The notes beneath the pieces are model-generated. The model did no database searches. It was not told the DNA's origin and was given only the letters and a program-made list of their open reading frames with translations. This document shows, one piece after another, positions 9,724 to 16,709 of a DNA stretch of 59,343 nucleotides (the first letter of the stretch is position 1; each line of letters starts with the position of its first letter). The stretch comes from JAFAGX01 sp035622175 (GTDB lineage: Bacteria > Acidobacteriota > Terriglobia > Terriglobales > Acidobacteriaceae). The position numbers and the translations under genes were made by a program. The DNA lies in contig DASPVV010000278.1 in the NCBI GenBank assembly GCA_035622175.1, positions 1 through 59,343 of the forward strand. Reading direction: 5' to 3'.

Positions 9724-9939
9724 ATGCAACAGATCCAACGGCAGCTGGGAGACCGCATCCGCAAATTGCGACAAAAGAAGGGTTGGTCACAGGAGGAGTT
9801 AGCAGCCATCAGTGGGTTGCATCGGACCTACATCGGAGCGGTTGAACGAGGAGAGAAAAACCTGACGATTTCCACTATCCACACACTTGCCAAGACTCTG
9901 GACACCACTATCGCGCAACTGTTTCGTCGGATTGCCTGA
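9724..9939 (+). CDS. XRE-family HTH regulator (Cro/C1 type)
   Basis: A 71-residue protein that is almost only a helix-turn-helix domain (about residues 8-64): LGDRIRKLRQKKGWSQEELA, then SGLHRTYIGAVERGEKNLTI. The close-up R-E-R-G-x-x-x-x-T pattern after the recognition helix is typical of Cro/C1 and of controller proteins of restriction systems. Size and fold suggest a DNA-binding dimer. It lies between the divergent rhs gene and the PD-(D/E)XK gene, with two matching palindromes upstream as candidate binding sites. It could control rhs, itself, or the nuclease-like gene. The ribosome-binding site is weak. Confidence 0.85.
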   Translation: MQQIQRQLGDRIRKLRQKKGWSQEELAAISGLHRTYIGAVERGEKNLTISTIHTLAKTLDTTIAQLFRRIA

Positions 9940-10141
9940 GCAGCCCCCGGGTCTGCTGGTAACCATTCCTCGAACTAGTTGAAGGTGCTCCCACCCCGCT
10001 TCGCTGCGCTCAGCAAGTGGTCGCTCGCCGCTCCCGCCAGAGGCGGTCGCGCTCGCTTCCCACAGGACACCTGCTTTCATCTACGGATTCGCTGAATCCC
10101 AGGAGAAGCGCACAAGAATAGGCGGATAATAGAATTGTTCT

Positions 10142-10339
10142 GTGAATCTTTTGTCGGATGTTCCCGCGCCTTTTTGCCGCTGTAGAGGCTGGCGTTGCGA
10201 GCATCACACCGAATTGGAGCCGTGCCCGAATGAGCCAATTCCGCCAATCGCATCAATGATTGACATGCAAACAGGCGCACCCATCGCAGGTTCGGCCTCG
10301 GGACTTTGCCAGGAATGTTGGGAGAATCATCTCGCTTAA
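10142..10339 (+). CDS. Possible small Cys-rich protein
   Basis: A 65-residue frame starting with GTG. Its cysteines are paired and spaced as in small zinc-binding proteins: CRCRGWRC near the start and CQECWENH near the end, with HH and a further Cys between. I recognise no family. It sits between the HTH regulator and the PD-(D/E)XK gene, where the rest of the 570-bp gap (9940-10509) shows no other gene. The residue pattern is the only support; it could be a chance frame. Confidence 0.35.
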   Translation: MNLLSDVPAPFCRCRGWRCEHHTELEPCPNEPIPPIASMIDMQTGAPIAGSASGLCQECWENHLA

Positions 10340-10509
10340 GCCGAACGAGAGTAACCGCACCACTGGACACGTTCGGAGGAGCCTCACCCTAGATCAGGGG
10401 GTGGGTATCCCAAACAGTAGCCCCTTCGTAGCTGCCACGGTACATCTTGGTCGTACATGGTCTGGCGTAATTCCGGCCTAGCTGCCCAGACAACTGTATT
10501 CTAAGCTGC

Positions 10510-11331
10510 GTGAGTCTAAAGTCATTCCTGGAAGGCAATGCCGATGTGCGGGCACAGTTTCTTGCACACTTCAAGAAGCCGGACTTTAGACTAACGTCGC
10601 CCTTGCTCGCGCCTCCGCTGTCCGAGAATTATGGGCTCGTTGGAACGGCTTTCGATTATTTGCTGCGGTTTTATCTGGAAAAGCTGAATCCGGGCACGAA
10701 GAGCGGTCCCTGGATTGCTGATAGCGGACTCGAAATACTATTAGCGAACAGCGATCGAGCGCGTGCGCGTGTGGCGATGCGTCTGATGGCCGAAGCCAAA
10801 GAACGTTATAACGCGTTCCTAAAATCAACTCGTACTGGCCCGTCGCCAGCCCTAATCAAGGCCACTCTTTGGCTGGCATCTTTCGATGTCGTTTTCCGTG
10901 CTGGCCTGCTTGATCTCAGACTTCCGACGCGTGTCCAAGACGTTCTGGTAAAGGATCTGCAGAAGATGCTGTCGCTAGTGCCGAAGGAACACTTTCGTGC
11001 CAAGAAACGCTGCGTTCTTAACCCGACATTCGGACGAGGGTCATTGTTGGTCGGTGGTGCGGATGGCGATCTCATCATCGATGACACCTTGGTTGACATT
11101 AAAACGACCAAACATCTCACTTTCGAGCGTGAGTTCTTCAATCAGCTCATCGGGTATTACGTCCTGTCGTGTATCGGCGGAATCGACGATTGTGCCCGCG
11201 GAAAGATCACACACGTTGCGATCTACTACGCGCGGTACGGTGTACTCCATCGAGTATCACTGTCGGATTGCCATAACCAATCCGATCTACCGAAATTCAT
11301 ACGCTGGTTTCAGCAGCGTGCTCGCTCCTGA
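10510..11331 (+). CDS. RecB/Cas4-like PD-(D/E)XK family protein
   Basis: 273 residues, GTG start. The C-terminal half carries the motifs of a RecB/Cas4-type nuclease fold: GGADGDLII (D185/D187), then LVDIKTTK (D196, K198) and the following FFNQLIGYYV (Q212 and Y216, the QxxxY motif of this family). The N-terminal half is helical and unfamiliar. All visible active-site positions are kept, so metal-dependent DNA cutting is likely. The host element, the neighbouring HTH gene and the absence of a methylase, helicase or Cas genes suggest a stand-alone defence or element-maintenance nuclease. The fold call is from motifs; the biological role is inferred. Confidence 0.6.
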   Translation: MSLKSFLEGNADVRAQFLAHFKKPDFRLTSPLLAPPLSENYGLVGTAFDYLLRFYLEKLNPGTKSGPWIADSGLEILLANSDRARARVAMRLMAEAKERYNAFLKSTRTGPSPALIKATLWLASFDVVFRAGLLDLRLPTRVQDVLVKDLQKMLSLVPKEHFRAKKRCVLNPTFGRGSLLVGGADGDLIIDDTLVDIKTTKHLTFEREFFNQLIGYYVLSCIGGIDDCARGKITHVAIYYARYGVLHRVSLSDCHNQSDLPKFIRWFQQRARS

Positions 11332-11645
11332 CGCATAACGAGCTGTGGCGATGGTAATGGCGACCTCATTGAAGATTCCTTAATGTAGTAAGACGGTAGT
11401 AGTCGCACGGCAGAACAATCCTCACCCAGCCGACTGCCCGCACTCGCGCGCAAGTACTGAGATGGTCCCCGTTGGTCAATAGCACATTCGCAGTCAACGT
11501 TTTCCAGCACATTCATCAGCGTGCCCGCGTCGGCTCGGCCCTTCCACTCAGCCGCCGCGTCGTCCGGAAACGCAACCTGACATCGTCGGACTAGGATGAC
11601 ACCGATTGACCGTGGACCTGCTGCGGTCCAAGTGCTGCGGGACCT
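11332..11645. other. Convergent gap without a clear gene
   Basis: About 310 bp between two converging genes. A minus-strand frame (11310-11516, extended upstream by DAAAEWKGRADAGTLMNVLE) has a protein-like composition and may be the end of a lost gene, but I cannot name it. Confidence 0.35.
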
Positions 11646-12305
11646 CTAACTGGTCAGATCGGCTTCCAACCGCTCCACGATATTGATATGCACATCCGTA
11701 GGAAACGGCGCTTCCGAAAAATACTTGTTATCAGAAAAAAGGGTGTTGCCTCGACGCTGAATACTAAACGGGGCAGCGACGAGCGGTGTTAGCGTATGAT
11801 CAAAGTCGATACTGAAATGCGTGAAATCATATTCACGTCTTTGCCACAGGTATCGTTCTCCGGCGTCCGTAACAGCGTTCTGCAGATTAACGAACGCAGG
11901 ATGAATTGCCAGCAGCCGAATGTCGCTGTAGAAAACGATGTCGTTGAGGTATTGCTTCCGCCTTATCATTCCCGGCCTGTAATTCAAGCCAAGTTCGCTC
12001 GCGCTCCACTGGAGCGCCTCCTCCATTATCCTTTCGGAATCAGCCGTGGACGTGCTGGTGTCGACGATTAAAGCCCCGTCGAAAATCGCCAGTTTGCTTA
12101 CGTTTACACCGTTCCATCGCCCCTCAAACAGTTCGACGCCTTTTTGCAAGTCGAGCTGCTGTTCGGGACTCGGGTATTTTTGGAAATCGAATCGCTCGAT
12201 TACTTTATCCAGTAGTTCGGGGAAAAAAACCGTACCGCGTGGATTTAGCTCCGTCATTTCCAAGAACCCCAAGACTCTAGCCAGCGGCACCGACGTGAGC
12301 TGCAT
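11646..12305 (-). CDS. Unknown protein coupled to HTH gene
   Basis: 219 residues, family not recognised. No signal peptide, membrane segment or clear motif is visible. The composition suggests a soluble, mixed alpha/beta protein with many aromatic residues towards the end (YLWQRREYDFTHFSIDFDHT). The ATG at 12305 was chosen over a TTG at 12323 because GGAGGAG lies nine bases before it. That site and start are inside the end of the upstream HTH gene (29-bp overlap), so the two are co-translated. A regulator followed by a coupled partner is the layout of many toxin-antitoxin and controller pairs, but no toxin fold can be shown here. Confidence 0.7.
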   Translation of the reverse strand: MQLTSVPLARVLGFLEMTELNPRGTVFFPELLDKVIERFDFQKYPSPEQQLDLQKGVELFEGRWNGVNVSKLAIFDGALIVDTSTSTADSERIMEEALQWSASELGLNYRPGMIRRKQYLNDIVFYSDIRLLAIHPAFVNLQNAVTDAGERYLWQRREYDFTHFSIDFDHTLTPLVAAPFSIQRRGNTLFSDNKYFSEAPFPTDVHINIVERLEADLTS

Positions 12306-12834
12306 TCGCCAATCCTCCTCCAATCAGGCGTAGGGGACTACGTTCGGATAGTGGTTCTTCCCTTTGACGCGCCATTGTGCGCCACGGCAGTGACTCGCCT
12401 TCATTTCGAGTTCCTGTGGATAGATCCAGCTGCCATGCAGGAACGCAACGACGTTCAGGCACAAGCTGATTCAGAAATGCAAGTTCGTGTGCGATGGATT
12501 GTTCAATGAATGGCTGTTCGATCTCAAAGCTGTCCACCTCCAAACCTCGCATATCGGTGTCAGTTGCGCGATCAAGCACCTTACTGAATGGGACAAAGCG
12601 CACTTCCAGTCCTATATCTAGTCCGTCTGCTAAACGAAGCAGAGTTCGGAGATTAGGCTTCGTCTCTGCGTTCGGGTCTTCAAGGATAGAGATTCTTTCT
12701 GGCGCCATCTGAGCAAGCCTGCCGAACGCTTCCTGGGATAAGCCACGCTGTTCCCGAAGGGCACGAAGCTGGAAGCATATCGTGGTGTACACGTTTTCGA
12801 GGTTGAAAGCTGATCGAAATTCGCGGTCCCTCAT
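12277..12834 (-). CDS. HTH regulator with C-terminal extension
   Basis: 185 residues. Residues about 15-70 form an XRE helix-turn-helix: ICFQLRALREQRGLSQEAFG, then APERISILEDPN and LRTLLRLADGLDIGLEVRFV. The last 100 residues are an acidic then flexible extension that could bind a partner, perhaps the protein encoded by the overlapping next gene. The start at 12834 is 50 bp from the divergently read integrase gene, so its promoter and the integrase promoter share one short region and this regulator may control excision. The C-terminal Gly/Ala-rich tail overlaps the ribosome-binding site of the downstream gene. Confidence 0.8.
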   Translation of the reverse strand: MRDREFRSAFNLENVYTTICFQLRALREQRGLSQEAFGRLAQMAPERISILEDPNAETKPNLRTLLRLADGLDIGLEVRFVPFSKVLDRATDTDMRGLEVDSFEIEQPFIEQSIAHELAFLNQLVPERRCVPAWQLDLSTGTRNEGESLPWRTMARQREEPLSERSPLRLIGGGLANAAHVGAAG

Positions 12835-12884
12835 GCTATTTAGTAAATCGCGTTTAATTCGAGAGTGGCTAATGGACGTTGCTG

Positions 12885-13934
12885 ATGCACTGCGCTGAGT
12901 GCGGTAAATTGTTTGACCGTACAGTAATAATTACGGACTCGCTGCGCAGTAAGCAGTTTTGCAGTAATCACTGCCGTGACAGCTGGACGAAGAAACATCT
13001 TGTCATTCCGAAACTCGCTGTTTTCTGCGAGAAGAGGATTGAACCTTGGGCTAACCGGCTTCGCTCACGGCTCTGGTTCCGATCTGGGATCAGGCCGCTG
13101 CTTAAGTATGATCCGATAGCCGCCATGCAGCTCGACAACATCACCAGCGAAAGCGTGGCAGACTATGCCGCCCATCGGCAGTCGCTAGGACTGGAAGTCG
13201 GCACGATCAATAGAGAACTTCGAGTGCTGCGCCGTGTGCTCAGGTTGGCAGTCGAGTGGGGACTTCTTGACCGAACACCCCGGATACAAATGCTTCCCGG
13301 TGAGAAGCGTCGTGAGAGGGTCGTTTCCGAAGAGGAATTATTGCGTTATCTTGGGTGTGCTTCTCCGCTTTTGGCAGCCGTCGCCATCATGCTTAACGAC
13401 ACCGGCCTGCGTCCGGATGAATGCCATCGGCTGCGATGGGAAGATATCACGTGGATCAATGGCCGTAATGGGAGCTTGCTGGTAACTGAGGGAAAAACGG
13501 CGGCGGCTCGCCGCGTGCTGCCCATGTCTCCAAAGGTTCGGGCCGTTCTAGAAGCGCGGTGGAATGCTGCCGGAACCCCTTTACAGGGCTGGATATGGCC
13601 CGCACCGACCAAGAGCGGGCACATTGATCATTCCACTCTAAAGAAACAGCACACGCATGCCTTGAATCTGTCCGGCGTACGACTGTTCCTGCTCTACAGT
13701 CTCAGGCACTCGTTCGCCACGCGTATTGCTCCTCACGTAGACGCCTGGACCCTTTGCAAGATCATGGGCTGGACATCACTCTCTGTCGCCATGAGGTACA
13801 TCCATCCTTCCGATGACCGGGTCCTTGAGGCGATTTCCGGCCTGGGTGGGCACAATTCTGGGCACACTGAAGATTTGAAGAAGTTGTCTGCCTTTGCTGA
13901 AACTAGGCAAATCACAGAAAAAATAGCAAGTTAA
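12885..13934 (+). CDS. Tyrosine recombinase (integrase) of the tRNA-Lys element
   Basis: 349 residues from ATG 12885 (a TTG at 12879 is an alternative). The N-terminus has a small zinc-ribbon-like patch (C3-x2-C6, C26-x3-C30), which is unusual for this family. A SAM-like core-binding domain follows (residues about 65-135), then the catalytic domain: R176 in TGLRPDECHRLRWEDI, Lys in EGKTAAARR, R274 in LYSLRHSFAT (Tyr replaces the usual first His), W296 in IMGWTS and nucleophile Y305 in MRYIHPS. It would integrate and excise the element at the tRNA-Lys site. The stop codon is one base before the tRNA 3' end. Candidate arm-type repeats lie in its 3' end. Confidence 0.93.
   Translation: MHCAECGKLFDRTVIITDSLRSKQFCSNHCRDSWTKKHLVIPKLAVFCEKRIEPWANRLRSRLWFRSGIRPLLKYDPIAAMQLDNITSESVADYAAHRQSLGLEVGTINRELRVLRRVLRLAVEWGLLDRTPRIQMLPGEKRRERVVSEEELLRYLGCASPLLAAVAIMLNDTGLRPDECHRLRWEDITWINGRNGSLLVTEGKTAAARRVLPMSPKVRAVLEARWNAAGTPLQGWIWPAPTKSGHIDHSTLKKQHTHALNLSGVRLFLLYSLRHSFATRIAPHVDAWTLCKIMGWTSLSVAMRYIHPSDDRVLEAISGLGGHNSGHTEDLKKLSAFAETRQITEKIAS
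13848..13866 (+). repeat. Candidate arm-type site, right end
   Basis: GGGCACA, five bases, GGGCACA with a 12-bp period, inside the 3' end of the integrase gene and 68 bp from the right att site. It matches the pair at 2603-2621 in motif, spacing and orientation. Confidence 0.4.
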
Positions 13935-13980
13935 TGGTGAGCGCGGCAGGATTCGAACCTGCGACCCATGCCTTAAAAGG
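13935..13980 (-). repeat. Right attachment site within intact tRNA-Lys
   Basis: The 46 bases shared with 2426-2471, running from CCA to the anticodon loop. Strand exchange by tRNA-targeting integrases usually falls in the anticodon or T arm, which both copies contain. Confidence 0.85.
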
Positions 13981-14010
13981 GCATTGCTCTACCAGCTGAG
14001 CTACGCGCCC
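13935..14010 (-). tRNA. tRNA-Lys (UUU anticodon)
   Basis: 76 bases including an encoded CCA. The acceptor stem GGGCGCG pairs with CGCGCTC (one G-U pair), the discriminator is A, the D stem is GCTC/GAGC, the anticodon stem ATGCC/GGCAT closes the 7-base loop CTTTTAA with anticodon TTT, and the T arm is GCAGG-TTCGAAT-CCTGC. All invariant bases are in place. Its 3' half was supplied by the integrated element. Confidence 0.97.
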
Positions 14011-14019
14011 ATGCTTTGT

Positions 14020-14025
14020 ATTCTA
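14020..14025 (-). promoter_or_regulatory. Likely -10 box of tRNA-Lys
   Basis: TAGAAT on the minus strand, nine bases before the tRNA 5' end. The matching -35 box is weak. Confidence 0.4.
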
Positions 14026-14168
14026 TCAGTTGCGGGCCGGGTCAGTAGGTTCCGTTCCCCACACAGACCTTCCATCCCAACATCGCTTTTGCGCAGCTCG
14101 GTCGGTTGAAGAAACTGTTCGCCGATCTGTAGTGGTGGCATCCGCGGGAGTGCGAGAACCTTGGGGCT

Positions 14169-15026
14169 TTAATACGAGGTCGTTTGCGCTTTTCGGCGCG
14201 GATGGCGGGTTCCAAAATTCTGTGGATTCGCCAGTACATAGCGTCGAATGAGTCCGCGTTTTACCTGCAGTCGGACTTTCACGTCAGCCTTGATGCCTCG
14301 CATGAATGCCCGGTATTCACGACCGACGTTCAAGTTCTGCGGAGTTCCCCCGGCGAGTCGCCCGGCAACCAAGTCTTGGACCACGTTGACATAAAGTTCG
14401 GCTCCTTGAGCCACACACCTGAAAAATACGCTGAATATGTCATCATCCGCCTCTAGGGAGGCGTGTCCAGTCGCAAAAATACGCCCGCCATCGATCTGCG
14501 CCGTGCACTCATGAACGGTGGCTCCCAGCATGCGCAAATCATTGTTATAAATCGGCCAGAAGTAGCAATCGGCCCCTCGATAATAGGGTGAGATCCCGGT
14601 ATGAAGATTTAGAGCAATTTTACGGGCCAGCGAAAGAACAGGGGCCCGCACCACCGCTGTCCCAAACACGAGGAGTACGTCAGGTTGGAGGGATTCAAGG
14701 AGAGCCATGCTCTCTTTGGAGTTCACACCGCGAACCCCCGTGATCAGATTTGGGAAGTGAAAGTTGAGGCAATCTTCCGCCCCAAGAATTTCCTTTGCTT
14801 TAAGCTGCCGACGAGCTGCATCGTTGCAGATGATTGCGAGGCACCTTAACGCCAACCGAGATCCCATTTGCCGCAAGGTGTATCGTTTCCATAGCCGCCG
14901 CCACTCCGCCAAGCCACCGCGGGCTCCTTCATCCACCACGATCCCGGCCAACTCGACGGCCGAAGCCAGTTTGTTGGCTACGTAGCGATGACCAAAACTA
15001 TTGCCGGTGATCAATACCACTCTCAT
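14169..15026 (-). CDS. Formyltransferase-like protein (Fmt/sugar formyltransferase fold)
   Basis: 285 residues. The N-terminal Rossmann-like start MRVVLITGNSFGHRYV and the core NLHTGISPYYRGADCYFWPI match the formyltransferase family: the Asn-x-His pair and the P-x-Y-R-G loop bind formyl-tetrahydrofolate and the acceptor. It lacks the C-terminal tRNA-binding domain length of Fmt, so the acceptor is more likely an amino sugar or other amine. The gene overlaps the upstream deacetylase gene (TAATG), and together they suggest N-deacetylation followed by N-formylation of a surface sugar. That pathway link is inference. Most members are cytosolic. Confidence 0.75.
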   Translation of the reverse strand: MRVVLITGNSFGHRYVANKLASAVELAGIVVDEGARGGLAEWRRLWKRYTLRQMGSRLALRCLAIICNDAARRQLKAKEILGAEDCLNFHFPNLITGVRGVNSKESMALLESLQPDVLLVFGTAVVRAPVLSLARKIALNLHTGISPYYRGADCYFWPIYNNDLRMLGATVHECTAQIDGGRIFATGHASLEADDDIFSVFFRCVAQGAELYVNVVQDLVAGRLAGGTPQNLNVGREYRAFMRGIKADVKVRLQVKRGLIRRYVLANPQNFGTRHPRRKAQTTSY

Positions 15027-16084
15027 TAGAGTTCACGAGCCCCAAAGATCAGATCTCCAACTGACCTCAAGCGGGGAAGCAATTCAATTTCTGAAAAGGT
15101 CGCAGCGTCGGACTCTGAGCAGATGCTGACTCGATTGAGGCCGAAGAAATCCGTGGCAGCAGTATTCGCGCGACTCTCTACTAAAAAGGCTGCCTCGTAG
15201 GCGGACTTGCGAAGATGCGCCACCAGGCCTGGCGTAAAGTCGGTGATCGAGCCGTAAGGTACGCTGAAGACTCGTACTCTCCGCCTCCAAATTCGTTCCA
15301 AGATATCCCTGCTGGCGTCTATCTCTGTGGCGAAATCCGAGCTCGAGAGAATGCGGCAGTGAACATGAGAGTAAGTGTGATTCCCAATTTCGAAATCTGA
15401 AGATTGGAGTTCGGCAATTTGGTCGTCCCGGACATACAAGCTGGCCGAACGTGCTAGATCTTCCGTGCTGGTTCCGATGGAGGCGGCCAACCGAGCCTTG
15501 AAGGCGTTCCGGCGTTCTAGTGAGAGCGAGGGGACGAATTCCCGCATAATCCAGGGACGGGACAATGTCCCAGGTTGCTGCCCTCCATTAAACTCCCGCA
15601 CAATAGCATTGATTGGCCCAAGTCCAGCTGTGTTCGCTAGATAGCAAACAAGATTATCGAGGGATAGGTCTCGGTTTCCGACGAACTGGGCGTTGACAAA
15701 GAAGCAAACCGGGACGCGATATCGGGCGCAGATGGGGGCTGCCACCTCGAAAACCGATGCGTAGGCATCATCGAAGGTAACCAGGACAGGGCGAGGAGGA
15801 AGCTCCCCCCCGTTCCTCGCCGCCAGAAAGGTTCCTACATCGATCGGTGAATAGTACCGCGACAGAAAACGAACCCTGCCCTCAAACTCGTCTCGTGACA
15901 TAGAGACGTTCAACCCAGCGGTGAAGGGTGAGGGCTTGTCCGCAACGTCGTGGAACAGCGCGCACCTCAGCGCATATTTCGGTCCCAGCATCTTTACGAT
16001 CTTAAAGTTACCCGGAATACGCCAGAGGGCCTTCCCAAAGGCATTCATCAGCCCCCGCCCAACTTTCTGTCTCTGCTTGAACAT
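15026..16084 (-). CDS. Polysaccharide deacetylase family protein
   Basis: About 352 residues. The NodB-type fold is clear: VLVTFDDAYASVFEVAAPIC (motif 1, the catalytic DD pair), FEIGNHTYSHVHC (motif 2, H-x3-H zinc ligands) and FSVPYGS (motif 3). These enzymes remove N- or O-acetyl groups from polysaccharide or lipid-linked sugars. The ATG at 16084 is preferred; the frame is open to 16291, and a later ATG at 16048 has a good purine-rich site, so the start is uncertain. No clear signal peptide is seen. The last base of its stop codon is shared with the formyltransferase start. Confidence 0.8.
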   Translation of the reverse strand: MFKQRQKVGRGLMNAFGKALWRIPGNFKIVKMLGPKYALRCALFHDVADKPSPFTAGLNVSMSRDEFEGRVRFLSRYYSPIDVGTFLAARNGGELPPRPVLVTFDDAYASVFEVAAPICARYRVPVCFFVNAQFVGNRDLSLDNLVCYLANTAGLGPINAIVREFNGGQQPGTLSRPWIMREFVPSLSLERRNAFKARLAASIGTSTEDLARSASLYVRDDQIAELQSSDFEIGNHTYSHVHCRILSSSDFATEIDASRDILERIWRRRVRVFSVPYGSITDFTPGLVAHLRKSAYEAAFLVESRANTAATDFFGLNRVSICSESDAATFSEIELLPRLRSVGDLIFGAREL

Positions 16085-16709
16085 CCCCCATTCACCGTGT
16101 GCTTTTTGACACACGTGACCCCACTCCGCCCTCATTCTGCCGTGCAAATTCCAGTTGGGCTTCAGATTTGGTTCAGTGGGAAAAGTTTCCCCTCGGGTGT
16201 CGCACCTGTCAAGATTACAAATGTAAAGGAGCTTTCGTAGCATCAGCCGCCCAGCACGATGCTCGTGACATATACAACCATGGGGAATCAAGGGGGAACG
16301 GGACGCTCTGGCGGTCGCGTTGAGCGATTTCAGCCATGATCTCTTCAGCCCTGCGGATCGAAACGGCGATCAGGCAGATCGTCGACCGACCCGTCTGCCG
16401 GGGTCGCCTGCCGCCAAGATGCTGACCGCGATAAGACGCATGCCTTGCTGTTTTCGTCGGTCTTGACCGTGACCGCTACCAGGATCGGAAACCTTGCCGC
16501 CTTCGCCGACCGACGCAACCGATAATGCGGTTGTCATGCGCTGCCCTCGGATGGCGGCTGTCGCACGAGATCGACACCACAGTTCCGAATGTTGTTTCGG
16601 GAAAACCGCGTGGCGCCAAGGGTAAGCGTCATCGTGATCGGGGCACGGAAAGTTTCAGCGGACGGAAATACCGGCCCAACTTGAACGCGAGTTCAGAACT
16701 TCCTATCGT
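16085..16709. other. Gene-free region
   Basis: About 620 bp. Short frames here are not protein-like in any way I can support, and no tRNA or repeat is seen. It may contain remains of a lost gene, plus the promoter for the deacetylase operon. Confidence 0.4.

Larger units (their letters stand above)
2426..13980. mobile_element. Integrative element (genomic island) in tRNA-Lys
   Basis: The ends are a 46-bp direct repeat (45 of 46 identical) of the tRNA-Lys 3' half, at 2426-2471 and 13935-13980. A tyrosine integrase gene ends at 13934, immediately beside the intact tRNA. This is the classic layout of an element that inserted into the 3' end of a tRNA gene, rebuilt that end from its own attP copy and pushed the old 3' end to the far side. 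Excision would release a circle of about 11.5 kb. Cargo: a small exported protein, a split Rhs toxin-like gene with an overlapping membrane protein and displaced tail, two HTH regulators, a PD-(D/E)XK protein, an unknown overlapping protein and the integrase. No plasmid replication, conjugation or phage structural gene is visible, so it probably needs help to move. Confidence 0.85.

Noticed and set aside
11310..11516. Minus-strand frame as a toxin gene
   Set aside because: Protein-like only in part, no start or known motif, and it overlaps the end of the nuclease-like gene.
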